From positions 12,832,718 to 12,896,717 of the forward strand of contig JAJEKV010000030.1 in the NCBI GenBank assembly GCA_021234155.1: a DNA stretch of 64,000 nt. The letters are read 5' to 3'. The position numbers and the translations under genes were made by a program. Each line of letters starts with the position of its first letter. Positions within the stretch are counted from its first letter, which is position 1. The notes below the pieces were generated by a model, which worked only from the letters and a program-made list of their open reading frames with translations, had not been told where the DNA came from and made no database searches. Shown piece by piece: positions 32,331-45,619 of the stretch. The DNA comes from Isoetes taiwanensis (taxonomy: Eukaryota; Streptophyta; Lycopodiopsida; Isoetales; Isoetaceae).

Positions 32331-34600
32331 AAGAAGGGTCCCTAGTTTGTAGCTTGTTGCAAGCCAAGAGCTCCATCCATCCCTAGTTTATTTAAAAGAT
32401 AATACATTTAATAGCAATCGAATTGTAAGTACCATTAACAACACAATTATATGATCTAGCATGCCTAGAATAATAGGTTGGAAGCAATCATGGTATCGAA
32501 TACCATTAAACTACTTGAATTGCAGGAATTTAACACCTGAATTAACCTGGGTTGACACAAGAGTGACATCTCTAACTTTTATACTTTTAAAATTCTTGCC
32601 CTTTTCTTGTTGTGTCAGAACAACTATACTATCTTGCACCTGCCCCCATAATAGAGTATTATATACACCCAATTTTGGAAGATTGAGATCCTAATAATAT
32701 ACCAGACATACTTACCTCTCACTAGTCTATTTGCTAGCTTTTATGGACCTAACAACCTAATAAGTATGAGCACTCAATTACTTGCTGCAGCTAGACAACC
32801 CGATGAAAACGCATTTAAGAACGTCTTTGCAGACCCATGCGGCTTCACAAAAATTCATTATCAAGATATAGATGTGGTGTATATTGGCTTCGCAAAAATT
32901 CTTCATCAAAATCCAGATGTGGTTTATTTTGGGCATCATTGTAACTTTATGACTTAAAATGCAGGTTCTTTAAAGTGGTAACTTAATTAGAAACATGTTA
33001 AATGTGTTTTATTTAAGTTAACAACACTAAACTTAACTAAATTGATGTGAACATGTCTTAGTTAAGTTAAAATTCTAACTTAACTTAGCTTAACTACATT
33101 AGCGTGAATATGTTTTGGTTAAGTTAAATAATTTAACTAAAGCATGTCTGAAGGCCTTTTGGTTAACCACTAACTTAACAAGCCCACATCCGAACAGCAA
33201 GTAATTAGGTGAAAATTTTCTAACTTAATTATGCTTGATGTGCAGATATTTAATTTATCCTATTTTAGGTATACAACTTAACTATTTTTAGTGCGATTGC
33301 TATAGTTGAATTTAACTAGGTAGTTAATTCTTTTTAACTTAACCTAGCTTAATGACGGGTGCGAATGGACCCTAACTAGAATAAGTATACATTAATGACT
33401 TTCTTATTAATTGCAGGCAGTTGCTCCCCATGGATGCACTATTCAAGTGCACGGAGCTGCAGGAGTAAGTTTTGATTCTGAACTTGCTCATATATAGGTG
33501 GTAACTAGAGATGGGCCAGATGAAGTCCATGTGGAGACCATTGCAAGACTTCACGATTATAATGGTTTTTAACATGCAGATGAAGGAACATTATATTGAT
33601 ATATTTTAAATATAGTCCATATTTTGTACCATGGCTTTGTGTCACCTAATATGGCAATTAGTATCATCCTTTCATCCAATGTGTCAATTTCATATTAAGA
33701 GTACTTGTGTTAGAATATAGTTGTCTAGAACTCTAGAATGATGAAATATATTCAGCATACAAGCACTCAATCATGATTGTTGGAAAGCATATTGTTGTCA
33801 TCCATGATACATTTTCATTTTTGAAGATTCTCTCTTCTAGCATAATTTAAAGGCCTAACACCTTATAGACGGCTTCCCTTGGGCTGCTACCAACTAGGTG
33901 AATAATAAATGTAATCCCATATGAGAAAAAATGAGCTTGAACTTTGCACTAAAATTCAAATGAGACAAAATGAGCTTGAACTTTGCACTAAAATCTATGT
34001 GCACAATTGTAAATCAAGCTTCTTGTTCATTCAATATGAACAAATTCTGGATTATTTTTGAACTTAGAGGTATGGTAACTTAGAGGTATGGCATGATACG
34101 ACTCCCCCCTAATATGTTTGCATCAGGGAGATACAAACAGATGTGCCAACATCTATTAGAATGCAAAAATAAAATGAATGTTTTAAATGAAATTCTTCAT
34201 TTACCTGAACAACATTGGCAAGAACTAGACTAAGCATGAACGCGACATTGTTACATTCTTCATTCTTTGATCCAACTCTTGCACTTCTCAAGAGCAAAAT
34301 CACCCTAAGCTGCTATACAAAATTCGTATTCCAACTATGTTGGGTTTAATTAAATTCAATATCTTCTATAAGGGCTTACATCTCCCTACTCATCCTTGTT
34401 TTTTCAATTGTGATCGACTAAGGACTAAGTCTTTTAGTGCATTCTTAGAAAACGTTCTCATGCAGCCTCCTGACTTCAAATTATTGCTAAAGTTATTGAA
34501 AAGTTGACTTCCAGTTTTCAAAAATGGTCGAGGATTTCTGAAAGCTGCGATTGACACCTTTGAATTTCGAAGTCTGATTACGCTCATGGGAACGTAGCCT
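32331..34600. other. No recognised gene; TTAAGTTA-rich stretch
   Basis: Nothing coding. The part 32960-33360 is rich in TTAACTTA/TAAGTTAA words on both strands, probably a decayed MITE or simple repeat. A 37-bp motif (AATGAGCTTGAACTTTGCACTAAAAT) is duplicated near 33930-34000. Confidence 0.5.
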
Positions 34601-34741
34601 TAGTTGGAATTCACCTCCTCTTCTAATCATGCCTTCCACAACATTCCATATTCAAAATATCTTCATTTATTAGTTGGAATTCACCTCCTCTTCTAATCAC
34701 AGCCTTCCACAACATTCCATATTCAAAATATCTTCATTTAG
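34601..34741. repeat. Tandem duplication of about 70 bp
   Basis: TAGTTGGAATTCACCTCC starts at 34601 and again at 34671. The two units are almost identical. It lies 177 bp left of the copia element. Confidence 0.9.
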
Positions 34742-34917
34742 CTTCATCATCTGCGAAAGGGATTCTTTTTCTCCCCCGTCCTGGCCCAAGCCTGCGTCAC
34801 CGCTAGTTATGTATTTCTTGGGGTGCGTATTTTTAATACATGGCATCTTGGCAGGTACTAAAACATATATGGGTTGTGGCACCATAAAACATTGATAAAC
34901 TGCTGGAAGTTTATTTC

Positions 34918-35117
34918 TGTTAGAGAGGCTGCCTATTCTTAGGCAGCGTGCCTTTATAAAAAGGCAACGTAGCTACTTTTAGCTTTCACCTTTTTCCATA
35001 GAAAATACCTTTTATGGTATCTATATATTGTAACATGATTCAATCAATACATGTGTCTTCTTTTGTGGTCCATACCTCTCTCACTTGTGTTTTTTTAATC
35101 AACTAGCAAGTTCAACA
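34918..35117 (+). repeat. 5' LTR of copia element
   Basis: 200 bp, TGTTAG...CAACA, with the TATA-type CTTTATAAAA box near 34952 and short inverted repeats. The 3' copy is 194 bp. Confidence 0.95.
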
Positions 35118-36030
35118 TGGTATCAGAGCTTGCATCTGGTTTTGGAGCGGTTGTGAATTTTCGAGGGCTCACTGGGACGAAAACTTTGTATGTTTTTTCT
35201 GGAGCTGGATATCCAGTCTGGAAGATCAAGATGGAGCTCGTCCTGCAAAGTGAAAAGCTTTCTGGAATTGTGACCGGAAATAATCTTCCTCCGGTGCAGC
35301 CGGTTTAAAGCAATTACCGGTAATCTTGTTCAGAACGGTGCTGCATACGATGCTTGGGTTAAGGATGTAGATGACTGAAATGAAAAAGATCAAACAGCTC
35401 GAGCATTGACACTCTATGCACTCAAAGAATCTATTTTAATGGATGCTAAGGATTTTGTTACTTCTAGTGAAATATGGAAGTATTTGGAAAATATTATATG
35501 AAGAAGACTATGCATGAAGTGCTTAGTCTCCGCAAGGATCTTACATCATTGCAGTATCGTTTGAATGATTTGTTTGACGAACATGTGGATAAATTTAAAG
35601 CGCTTCTAGAAGCACTATCCGCAGCTGGTGCTAGTATTCCGCATGATCAACATGTTGTTCATTTTCTGGAATCCATGCCAGAAGAGCTTTAGACTCTTAC
35701 GATAGTTCTAGCCAACAAAAAATCTATGACCGTAGATCGGGCTTGTGAATCTTTAAAAGATGGAGTACAAAAATTACAAAGGCAATCTATGCAAGACGAT
35801 CAAGCTTTAATTGTTGATAATAAGAAACGAGGTCGAGAAGATGAAAAGGCTCTTGTTACTGATACTAGACGAAGTCGTGGTCGTGGCCGCAGCCGAGGCC
35901 GTGGTGTGGTAATCAGCAGTTGGCTAGACTTGAGCAGCCTAAATCATAGACTATTTGTGCCCATTGTAAAAAGTCGAATCATGTGGAAAGCGGGTGTTAT
36001 TACAAACATTTTGTGAATGAGCATAAAGCT
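35118..36030 (+). pseudogene. Copia gag (broken)
   Basis: Starts over the primer site. Recognisable gag text: YPVWKIKMELVLQ, ARALTLYALKESILMDAKD, then LRKDLTSLQYRLNDLFDEHVDKFKALLEAL. Basic RG-rich tail and a CCHC zinc knuckle at 35956-35997 (C-x2-C-x4-H-x4-C, read in a shifted frame). Stops near 35306, 35375 and 35690 and several frameshifts. Gag would form the virus-like particle. Confidence 0.85.
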
Positions 36031-36134
36031 TTACTTCAGGCAATTCGAGATGGACCTCCTATTCGAGATGAACATGCTAGTATTGCATGTGATGAAGCTT
36101 CTGAAGCCGCTTCTCTACAGGAACTGTTGTTTCC

Positions 36135-36479
36135 ATGACTGTTGATTCAGGTGCCACACAACATATGACATTCCATAAGCACTGGTTAAAGAATTATCGC
36201 CCACTTTCAGTTCAAAAGCTTGTTTTTCTTGGTGATAACATAAATCATGAGGTCGAAGGCATTGTAGATCTTCATATTGATACTCCTAATGGGATACAAA
36301 TCTTGCGTGGTATTTTACATGTTCCTGGTTTGCGCCGCAATCTTGTTTCAGTCTCTAGACTTGCAGATCTTAGCTTGATCATTCAGTTTGATAGACGGTG
36401 GTGTAAATTTATTCAAGATGGATGTGTACTTGGAGTTGCCCCGCGAGAAGGTCGTCTCTATGAGTTTAGGTTGACCGAT
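36135..36479 (+). pseudogene. Copia protease and linker, cut by the gypsy insertion
   Basis: Begins MTVDSGATQHM, the aspartic protease active-site segment (D-S-G-A-T). Continues to GVAPREGRLYEFRLTD, where the gypsy element enters after ACCGAT. The coding frame resumes at 47449. Confidence 0.9.
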
Positions 36480-38255
36480 TGTTACGAACCATCAGAGTAC
36501 ACAGAACAAGTACTGCCTCCCACGAGGCTATATACATGAAAGCCACGTATACAGATAACAAGACGACAACACAAGATAACTAAATGCACACGCATGCTCC
36601 GCCAGCTATCAAACAGCCTGCACAAGCTTCCACGTGTTAGTAACATGCATAAGAGTTATCCAGTATGTCAACATGAAGCAACGACTGACCGACTGCAAGA
36701 ACACACATATGGAATCCACCACACGCACCATAGCATCTGCCAAGCAGACACACCCCACCATATCTAGACAGTACATCGTCTAGAACCCCCGCGCTGGTGG
36801 ATCCAATGTCAGGGAGAAACTGCAGGCATCATAAGAACTCAGGCTACGAGACTCTTGGTTCCGCATGCCACCGTCCCATACCAGTGACAAGCTTTACCTC
36901 ACAAGTACCTCTCGTTCTTATTTTGACCAGCCACACTCACGTGTAACAATGCCATGCACAAAACTCGCTTGGGTCAGCACTCACCATGCTTACCCAGTAT
37001 CATCAAGATACTTACTGAGCATAACTCAATGCTAGGGATCTTGCTTTCACTAGACTATTGATGTTAATATAGTGTCGTCCCATACCAACACTGCATCACA
37101 TCGCACTAGCACTCACGAGATCCCTTTAAGCCGAGCATTACACTATGGCAACACTCCCAGAGGGTATTCAAAAGAGGAGGTTTAGCAGCTCTAGAATAAC
37201 TGCAATGGCCAGCAGCACCCTCACGGTTGCTATTGCACCTTGCTGCTGGGCCAGAAGAAACCAAGTAGCATTCCTGCTTCTCAGCATGTACTACAGAGCC
37301 TTCAAGGGAAGGGGTTTAGCAATTCAAAGGTTTCGGGTTACGGTTTATTTCTAGTACCAGGGAACAAGCCCACGCTAGTTGTTATGAAGCCTTTTAATCA
37401 TGTAATCCATAATCACTGTGTTCAGTACAGTAAACATGACCCCAAGGCCACAACCAGATTACATCCAGTTCATGACTTACCGTGACAAGGCTTCTCTGCT
37501 GTAACTCCAGTTCAGCAGATCGTACCCCACTTTTCCATGTTGAATTGCTTCCTCTTCCTTTTGTAAAATGACTTCACTTTTGCAATTAGGTCTGCCTCTG
37601 TAGTCTTCCGGCCTCTCTAACCAGCTGCCCTATAACATTTCTGGCCTTCCAGAACCGAAGCCTCCCAATTGTGGCTAAGGCACGTGGCACTGCCCTCACA
37701 GGGCAGGTGATCCTGCCGGATCCATAATCCGGCCTACCCCTGGATTCTGGTATCTGCCCTCCGGCCTGTACAAGCCATCGCCTACTTCTGATGCAACTGT
37801 CCATCCAGGGGACGCCATGTGGCAGCAACCTATTAACCAGGCGACTCCCTCAGAAGCAGGCTGGGCCGACTGCAGCAACCCATTTCGGCAGTCCAGCTGC
37901 CTATAGATCGTGGCTGAGCCACGATTACTGGTTGCCCCGATTAAGGGGTGCTCACGCCTTTAATGCCCAATGGTTCTAAAAACCAATATGTTAACTTTTG
38001 TTTCATGAGTTGTTCAAGCCATTAAAACATTGCCCCACCCTTACATTAATTTCATAGGGTGCTTAGGCAACCACGCAACTAATTCCAGCACTATAATTAG
38101 TTGCGCCCCTAGTCTAAGATCTACCACCCTAGACTAGAGCCAAACCATGCGACCATTCCATATCTATGGACCAACCATAGAACATTCTATTATGCCAACA
38201 TTAGCATGCATGCAAAATATCCAACAATGGTCTGTTAATTTATTTAGGCATAACA
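36480..38255 (-). repeat. 3' LTR of the gypsy element
   Basis: 1776 bp. It lacks about 42 bp near its outer end that the other LTR has (between two AACCA copies), a microhomology deletion. It ends next to a C7 tract (minus-strand PPT). Confidence 0.95.
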
Positions 38256-38272
38256 TTACTCCCCCCCTGGGA
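38256..38272 (-). other. Gypsy polypurine tract
   Basis: On the minus strand the tract reads TCCCAGGGGGGGAGTAA, directly before the 3' LTR; it primes plus-strand DNA synthesis. Confidence 0.85.
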
Positions 38273-40966
38273 TTCTTGTCCTCAAGAATCGGCTCCAGAC
38301 CATTGAGCCAGGGTTTCCCTTAAGGGGCGAATATTCGCTATAATGCGATTTTTTGAGAACAACATGATTTTCAATGTGAAGGCTTAGTAGGTTGCCTCAT
38401 TTATTATTTTTAAAGCCTTCGCCCCCTCTTCTACGAAATGAGCTCCAGCCTTACTCGAATTCGCCCTACTCCACTACAGCAGACTTGCGCATATTCGCCT
38501 CGATTTCGAGAGGAGGTCACATGATTTCCACAGATTCGTCCACTATTAGCAAACGGTCATCCACCAGCAGCAGGTCGTTTACAACTTCCTCAAGCTACAG
38601 GCCAGGTACAAAATGTATCTTAAATTTTGCTTAGTTTCCATGATCTGAATTATTTTTTTCTGTTTCGAAATCCTTTCAGAGCCATTTCATTTTCTGGAAC
38701 CCGAGACTTCGGTGATAATCGGTAATAAAGAAGAATGAAATGAGTAATTTTTAGGTCATTCAAGATTTGTGGAGTTTGTTTTCTTAGGTTTGATCCTGCG
38801 TTCCAGATACACTTTCCTTTGTGCAAATATTTTGCCAAAAGCTACATTTGCTTGCCGTTCACTTCAATGTGAAGGGCACAGATGGTAAGGTACTATATTT
38901 TCCTCAAATAACACATTTGTCCTACATCTTAAAAGCAGTAGTTAAATGCTTGGGACACCAAATGAAAGACAACGGATGTCTAGATTTGGATGTCTAGACA
39001 TCAGTCCTTAAGCAATTACCAGATGCTGTCAAGTGAGGATATGTTCCAGTTTCACATTCTTCCTGCTACCTTAAAAGTTCTGAACCCAGTAGTTTTTTTT
39101 ATATGCAGGGCTAATTTACCCAAGGATTTAAAAGAGGCTGTACTCCGGGCCCTGGAATATCAAGCTTTAGGCCAAGTCAGGATACCTTCCTTTCCTTAAA
39201 AGGCATGGTATTTGATAAAAAAACGAAATAGAGAACGGTATTCATAAAGTCTGTACAGTTGCAGATTGGAAATTTTGAAAATCTGGTTGCAAAACAGTAA
39301 TTCAATGTCAAAGAATATGAGGTGCTCAAGAATAGTGGTCAGTTTAATCTTTATGAGGCTTGCATCATTTGCCATAGCAGAAGGCTGATGTAGGAATGAA
39401 GCTTCTATAGATTTATTGTGGCTAGAGTTTAAAATAAATGGTGTGTTCCACCTGCCATATGTAGAGCCGTTAGTGCTTGCACTTGCATATTAAAACATGG
39501 TTGACATTTGGAATGCCAATATTCACTTATAATGGTTTTAGATGACTTTTAGAAAAGTTTTGTCATTACAAAGCTGAAACTGTCAGTACTGGTTGTCCAG
39601 GGGGTTGATATACAACTTGGATTGGCAATTGATAATGTTAAGGCGACGTTGGCTGTTAAGCGAAGACTAGCTTATGAACAAGTAAAATACTGGGAACAGG
39701 TGCATAGTGCCAGATTGCAGGTGGTCAATAGCATAACAGCATGTGCAGCAAATTGATGCCATGATTCCTTTGTGACAATATTTGTAAGTTATTTAGGTTG
39801 TCAGTGTTATCCTTTCCTTGCTATTGGTATGCTGGTATAATAAAACTGATCTTTGATTCTGTCATCTTCTTCAACAATTCAAAGCTTTATTTTGGCTTTC
39901 TTTGTATGCTGTCACTATTTTACATCACATGCCTCTAAAATTCTACAAGTTCTCTTTTGTCGAGGCATGTCAGTGAATTTGTTGCTTAATTGCAGGTGAT
40001 TGCAAACAGCATATGCAACTAGTTGATGCCATAACGCATTTGTGATAAAGCCCGTAAGTTATTGAATTTGATAAACTATTTTGAGGTTCAATTTATAGGC
40101 ACAAACCTGTACCAATAAACAGTCATTATTTTTTAATTCACAATCTGTGTACGACAGAAAGCAAGAGTTATAATGGAGATGGGGCAGTAGCTTGCAGAAT
40201 CTTGGCTCACTAGATCGAGCTCACAATTAGTTAGAGGTGTGATGTTTTTGCTATCTGAAAGATGTTCTTACATTAATGTTCAAATCTTGGCTCATGAGAT
40301 TGAGCTCACAATTAGTTAGGATGTTTTTGCTATCTGAAAGATGTTCTTATGTTAATGTTCAAGATCAAGAATTTACTTTCAAAAGAATCTTTAAATTTAT
40401 GGAAGACTTCTTCTTGCTTTTGATGCGTCCACCATAAAGAACAAATATGCATTTCTAGCTAATTTGGTTGTTTGGCTAGACTTTGATCTAGGTTGCTTTA
40501 GTTCTTGAGGCTGCCACTTTGAAGATGACATGAAAAATATCTTATCATTTTGTGGCTACTTTTCTTGCTTATAATGAAACTGGAGGCCATATGTTATATT
40601 GATTATGCTACATTCGAAGAAAAATTCTTACGTTCTAAAACCTGAAATGTTTATGATAACCATATTTCTTTGTTGGCTTCATTCAAAGATTAGTATCTCT
40701 TTTAAGTATGCCTTTTATTTTTATATGTGTATGTCTTTTAGACTATTGCGTCCATTGTCAATTATTGCGTCTATACAGTGAAATTACAATCGAACTTTTC
40801 AAAATGCAAAAAACTTTAAAGTAGCCTTTTTTTTTATTCTATGTACTTGTACTTTTAAATTATTTGAGAAATTCGCCTTGGGTGCTACATTGTAAGTGGC
40901 ATGAAAGAGAAAATTCGACTATAGTAGCTATCCTTTAATTTACATAATTCGCCGCATGTTCTAAAT
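38273..40966 (+). other. Extra 2.7-kb segment in the gypsy element with antisense gene-like exons
   Basis: Between the polyprotein stop and the 3' LTR. Gene-like pieces on the plus strand, opposite to the element: a piece ending at a donor GTACAA near 38605; a piece at about 39109-39180 after TTTTTTATATGCAG (ANLPKDLKEAVLRALEYQALGQ); and one near 39600-39719 after GTTGTCCAG (GVDIQLGLAIDNVKATLAVKRR, then LAYEQVKYWEQVHSARLQ, followed by GTGGTC). A shorter related exon-like piece is repeated near 39727 and 40009. An 84-bp tandem duplication lies at about 40199-40366. The gene is not identified. Retained introns fit capture as genomic sequence in antisense orientation, or an older insertion. Confidence 0.5.
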
Positions 40967-43375
40967 TTACACTCTTAAATTGTTTTCCTTAAGGGAAACC
41001 CTACATTGAGCCATAACATCCGGATATTGAGTCATGAAACGACGACTCTCCCACGTCGCCTCTGAGACAGGTCTATGCTTCCACTTCACCAGAAATTCCA
41101 TCTGGTCTCTTTGGCGGATCCGCACTATCCGGGAATTCAATATTCTTTCAGGGGTAGGAATTCTATCCAACTCCACCATGTGTTCCTGTGAAGGCACAAC
41201 ATTCGCAGCTTTTCCTAGAGCTGGTCGCAACTGGCTCACATGGAAAACTGGATGAATGTCCACATTCGGTGGAAGTTGCAACTTGAAAGCAACATCACTA
41301 TATTTCTTCAAAATCTTATAAGGACCACTGTATCTTGGGGAGAGCTTTGGTTTCTTTCCTGCAAGCAATGGTAATATTGCTTTTCTTTTCAGATTTGCAG
41401 GGAATACCACACGAAGGTACACCATCTGACCTTCATGCAGCTCGATCGGGGCTCTTGACAAATTGGCACGTGCCCTTGCCCGATCCTGGGCCTGTCTCAT
41501 ATGCAATTGACACAACCCAAGTGTCACATCCATGCCTTCAAGCATACTTATAGCAGCATCAGTTTTCAGCCCATCAAAACCAAGCGATACAGGTCCTCTG
41601 GGATTTCTCCCAAACATAGCCACAAACGGGCTAGTTTTGATGCTCTGTTGGAACCCATTATTGTAAGCAAACTCCACAATTGGCAAATGAGTGGCCACAT
41701 AAGATCTCAGCATATCCTCCAGAATTTGATTCACTCTTTCAGTTTGCCCATCCGTTTCCGGATGATCTCCACTAGAGAACTGAAGAGTGCATTTCAAGGC
41801 AGAGAACAATTCGCGCCAGAAATTCCCAGTGAATTTCACATCTCGATCGCTTACAATAGCTTTGGGTAATCCAAAAATAGGAAATACCTGCTGCGTATAA
41901 GCCTTGGCCACCGCCAAGCCATCAGCATTCTTTGTCAGAGGTATAAAGCGTGCATGCTTCGTCAACCTATCCACAATGACAAGTATCTGAGTATAGTGAT
42001 GCACAGTACGAGGCAATTTGACAATGAAATTCATAGAGATTTCACTCCATCGCTCCTCTGGCACAGGCAGAGGTTGCAAGAGTCCTGGAGTCTTGCCTCG
42101 ACTCGCTTTAACCTGCTGACAAGTCTCACAAACTTTCACAAATTCCTGCACATCCTCTTTCAAGCTAGGCCAATAAAACATTCTTTTGAGCGATTCATAT
42201 GTTTTCCATTCACCCCCATGCCCAGCATAGGGTGCATCATGAAATTCGCTCAATAATTGCTTTCTCAAAGTGTCCACAGCAGGAACATAAATACGTCCCT
42301 TATGATACCAGAGTCCATTCTGGATATCCCAAGCATCAGGTAACTTGGATAAATGCTGCATACTCAAAATATAGGCATCCAAGTCATATGCTTGCTTAAT
42401 CTGTGATACCAATGCAATTTCACATTGAACCATCACATTCACTTCCCGAACCCTGGAAAGAGCATCAGCAACAGGATTCTTTTTCCCGGGAAGATGTTCA
42501 ACATGAAAATGAAATTGAGAAAGAAAGTCCAACCATCTAGCTTGCCTTGGACTTACCTCGGCCTGGCTTTGCAGGAATTTCAACGGGTTATGATCAGTAT
42601 AGACCACAAATTCACATTTGTTGCGGAGATAATGTTTCCAGACTTTGAGCGCGTGAACCATTGCCAGTAACTCCTGCTCATAGGTGGAATAGTTCTTCTC
42701 AGCAGCATTGAGTTGGCGACTTTCATATGCCACCACCCTACCATCCTGCATGAGAACAGCACCAATGGCATAACCACATGCGTCCGTGTAAACCTCATAA
42801 GGTTTACTCATGTCTGGAATCAACAGAATAGGCGCCGAGGTTAGCAACCTCTTCAGCATATCCATTGCCTGTTGCTGCTTCCCCGTCCATTGCCACTGGA
42901 CATTAGTTTTCAACAACATAGTCAAAGCAGCTGCAATCTTGGCAAATTTCCAGACAAACCTGCGATAATAGCTGGCCAATCCCAAGAAACTACGCAACTC
43001 AGATACATTCTTTGGCACAGGCCAAGACTGAATTGCCTCCTTCTTCTTGGGATCTACAGCTACACCTTCAGCAGATACAATGTGGCCCAAATATTCCACC
43101 TGTGCTTTCAAAAATTCGCACTTCGACATTTTTGCATACAACTTATGCTGTCTAAGCAGAGTTAGCACATAACGCAAATGATTCAAATGCTCCTCCAAGG
43201 TTTTGCTATACACCAGGATATCATCTAAAAATACTTCAACAAAAGTATCAAGACATCCTGCAACAACCTCATTCACCATTCTGGAAAAAGTAGCAGGAGC
43301 ATTCGTTAGTCCAAAAGGCATCACCAAAAATTCAAAATGACCAAAGGTGGTCCTGAAGGGCAGTCTTATGCACAT
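40967..43375 (-). pseudogene. Gypsy pol: RT C-terminal part, RNase H, integrase and chromodomain
   Basis: A single 802-residue frame. RT has FLDD at its catalytic site ([13 protein letters not shown]) and [12 protein letters not shown]. RNase H shows [13 protein letters not shown] and [10 protein letters not shown]. Integrase has the H-H-C-C-type part ([18 protein letters not shown]), [11 protein letters not shown] and [12 protein letters not shown] (D-D-E residues). The C-terminus is a chromodomain ([32 protein letters not shown] is its order), which identifies a chromovirus. Chromodomains target insertion to modified histones. The first part of the RT lies in another frame upstream. Confidence 0.95.
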
Positions 43376-44944
43376 CCGACTCCTTCACCCTTATTTGGTG
43401 ATAACCGCTACGCAAATCCAACTTAGAAAAATATTTAGCTCCTGTTAATCTATCCATAATCTCGTCAATCCTAGGCAAGGGATACCTATTCTTGATCGTG
43501 ATCTTATTTAAGGCACGATAATCAATGCACATCCTCATTGATCCGTCCTTTTTCTTAACTAGAATGACAGGAGCACCATAAGGGGATTTGCTAGGTCTCA
43601 CAAACCCTTTGGCTAACAGCTCATGAACCTGCTTCTTTACCTCCTCTTGTTCCAGTATGGACAATCTATAAGGGCTACGAAACACAGGTTTGGATCCAGG
43701 CTCTAAATCAATCTCATGCTCAATCTCTCTACTAGGTGGAAGGCCTTCAGGCAGTTCTTCAGGGAACACGTCCTGAAATTCATTCAACAGATCCTGCAAT
43801 TCTTTTTGGCCTTTTGAATCCTCTATGACCTCACTACAGCACTCAACAACAGGATAACATTCATCAATGAATAGAAGAAAGCATTGATTGGAAGATTTAC
43901 GTACCAGTTTTTTGACCTGAAGCGACGACATGATCTTGGAAACTCCCATCAAAGGACTCCCCTGCAGATAGATCTCACGTCCATCGTGCTTCAGCGTCAC
44001 CTGGTGAGTGTTCCAATCTGTTGCAGTAGGCTTAACCCGCTGGAACCATGATATCCCCAGCACCACATCATACCGGCCAACATCCAAGAGGTCAAAGTCA
44101 AGCTTTTCCTGGTATCCTTGAATGCACAAGGGCACCCCAACAGCTTTACGATCCTCCACCTGAGAATCATTCACAAAAGGCCCATCTACCTTGTACTTAT
44201 TAGTCTTTACACAAGGTAGGTGCAGTTCTTCCACCAACTTAGAAGATATAAACATGTCAGAAGAGCCACAATCCAATAACACAACAATGTTTCGGCCCAT
44301 GATTCTGCCCAAGAATCTAATCACCCATCCAGCAAACATATCCATGATGTCTTTGCTTGCGGGCTTGTCCAGCGCGCACAGCTCTTCCATGGCAATGGCT
44401 GAAACCATCTTAGATTCCAATACTTCTTCAGCCTTTTCAGTCACGTTTGCTTTCTTGTTATCAGCTTTCTTGTTCTGTGGCTGAGAGCATTCACGACTAA
44501 TATGCCCAGGCTCTCCACACCTATAGCAGTGATGCCACACCATGCCTGGGACACCATCTCCCACACCATGCCTGGGACCACTGGGCTTAGAGTCCGCCTT
44601 ACGCTTCTTGGACTCCCCACCTGCAGACTTAGACTTAGGCTGCTCAGACTTTTCAGACTTTTTCTTCTTGGAAAACTTGTTTTTCTTCTTTGAGAACTTC
44701 CGGGACCTCCTCTTAAAGGACTCATCCTCTTCCCCAAGCTGACGAGCCAACATCGTTGCCCTCTCAAAATCCTCGGGCTTCAACCCGATTATCTGCTTCT
44801 TGAGAGCAACACTGGATAGTCCACCCAGAAAGAAATCAACCTGCCGAGCCTCGGACAAGTCTCCAACCCTGTGGATATAACCCCGTACCTTATTGATATA
44901 AGCACTAAGAGAACCTGTCTGCTTACAGTACCGCAGCTTCTCAA
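43332..44944 (-). pseudogene. Gypsy gag C-terminus, protease and RT N-terminal part
   Basis: Gag end with a lysine-rich block, then a CCHC knuckle ([14 protein letters not shown], about 44485-44526). Protease has [11 protein letters not shown], where DCGSS replaces the usual D-(S/T)-G-A. Then [21 protein letters not shown] and the RT start ([39 protein letters not shown]). A one-base insertion near 43350 shifts the frame just before [10 protein letters not shown]. The open frame annotated from the far left of this entry is in a different frame from the main gag start. Confidence 0.9.
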
Positions 44945-45574
44945 GCGCATACGAGCATCATGCTGAGGTGCATACTCCCCAATAAAGTACTTCCTGAAAT
45001 CGGACCAGGTATTCACCTCCTTTTTCATGGTAGGACCATTCCACCAACTATAGGCATCCGATTTCAGTCGCATCTGCGCAATAAACAATCGCGCCTTATC
45101 CCCTTTATTGGTAGCCTCAAAAAAGGTCTCAAGCTTGTCAATCCAAGCCATCGCCTCCTCAGCAGTGCCTTTCCCATCCCAATCCGGGATCTTTGTGCGC
45201 TCGAGACTGCGGATGTCCTCCTTGCTCAATCCGGAACTCTTCAGTGTCTGCTCCACAGCAGCACTAGCACCAGGTACATCCAGGTCCACCACAACTACTG
45301 CCGGAGACTTCCCTTTCTCCGCAGACTTCCCTAGGCCATCCGTGCCAGCAAGGGTCTCCAATACAGTTCTCATGGCAGTCTGAGTGTCTAATACAGCCTT
45401 GAGGCTCTGCTGCACACCCAGCAAGTCCTCACCCCACTTCGTCTGCATGGTCTCCAGGTTCTTCTGGGTGTCCTGTACGCGAGCAGCTAGCCCTCGTACA
45501 TCAGGTTCCTCCTCCATAGGAGTCGCCCGTCTTGCTACAGTATGTGCACCTGCACTAGTCTCGCCGTGCTCCAT
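44860..45574 (-). pseudogene. Gypsy gag (N-terminal part)
   Basis: Starts with ATG at 45574. A coiled-coil-like N-terminus (residues about 30-75) precedes a gag core: IPDWDGKGTAEEAMAWIDKLETFF and YSWWNGPTMKKEVNTWSDFRKYF (gag-like). A one-base indel near 44950 breaks the frame; the continuing frame begins YALEKLRYC. Gag assembles the particle. Confidence 0.9.
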
Positions 45575-45606
45575 CTCAGCTACTCAAGGTCCAAGCCGCA
45601 ACTCAG

Positions 45607-45618
45607 GCTCTGATACCA
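45607..45618 (-). other. Gypsy primer-binding site
   Basis: TGGTATCAGAGC on the minus strand, one base from the 5' LTR; complementary to the 3' end of initiator Met tRNA. Confidence 0.9.
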
Positions 45619-45619
45619 C

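Noticed and set aside
37145-37354. Small ORF with ATG in the gypsy LTR, also at 46329
   Set aside because: Present in both LTRs in the same place. No motif and no need for coding; counted as LTR sequence.
41034-42670. Plus-strand ORFs across the gypsy polyprotein
   Set aside because: Antisense shadows of pol. No motif of their own.
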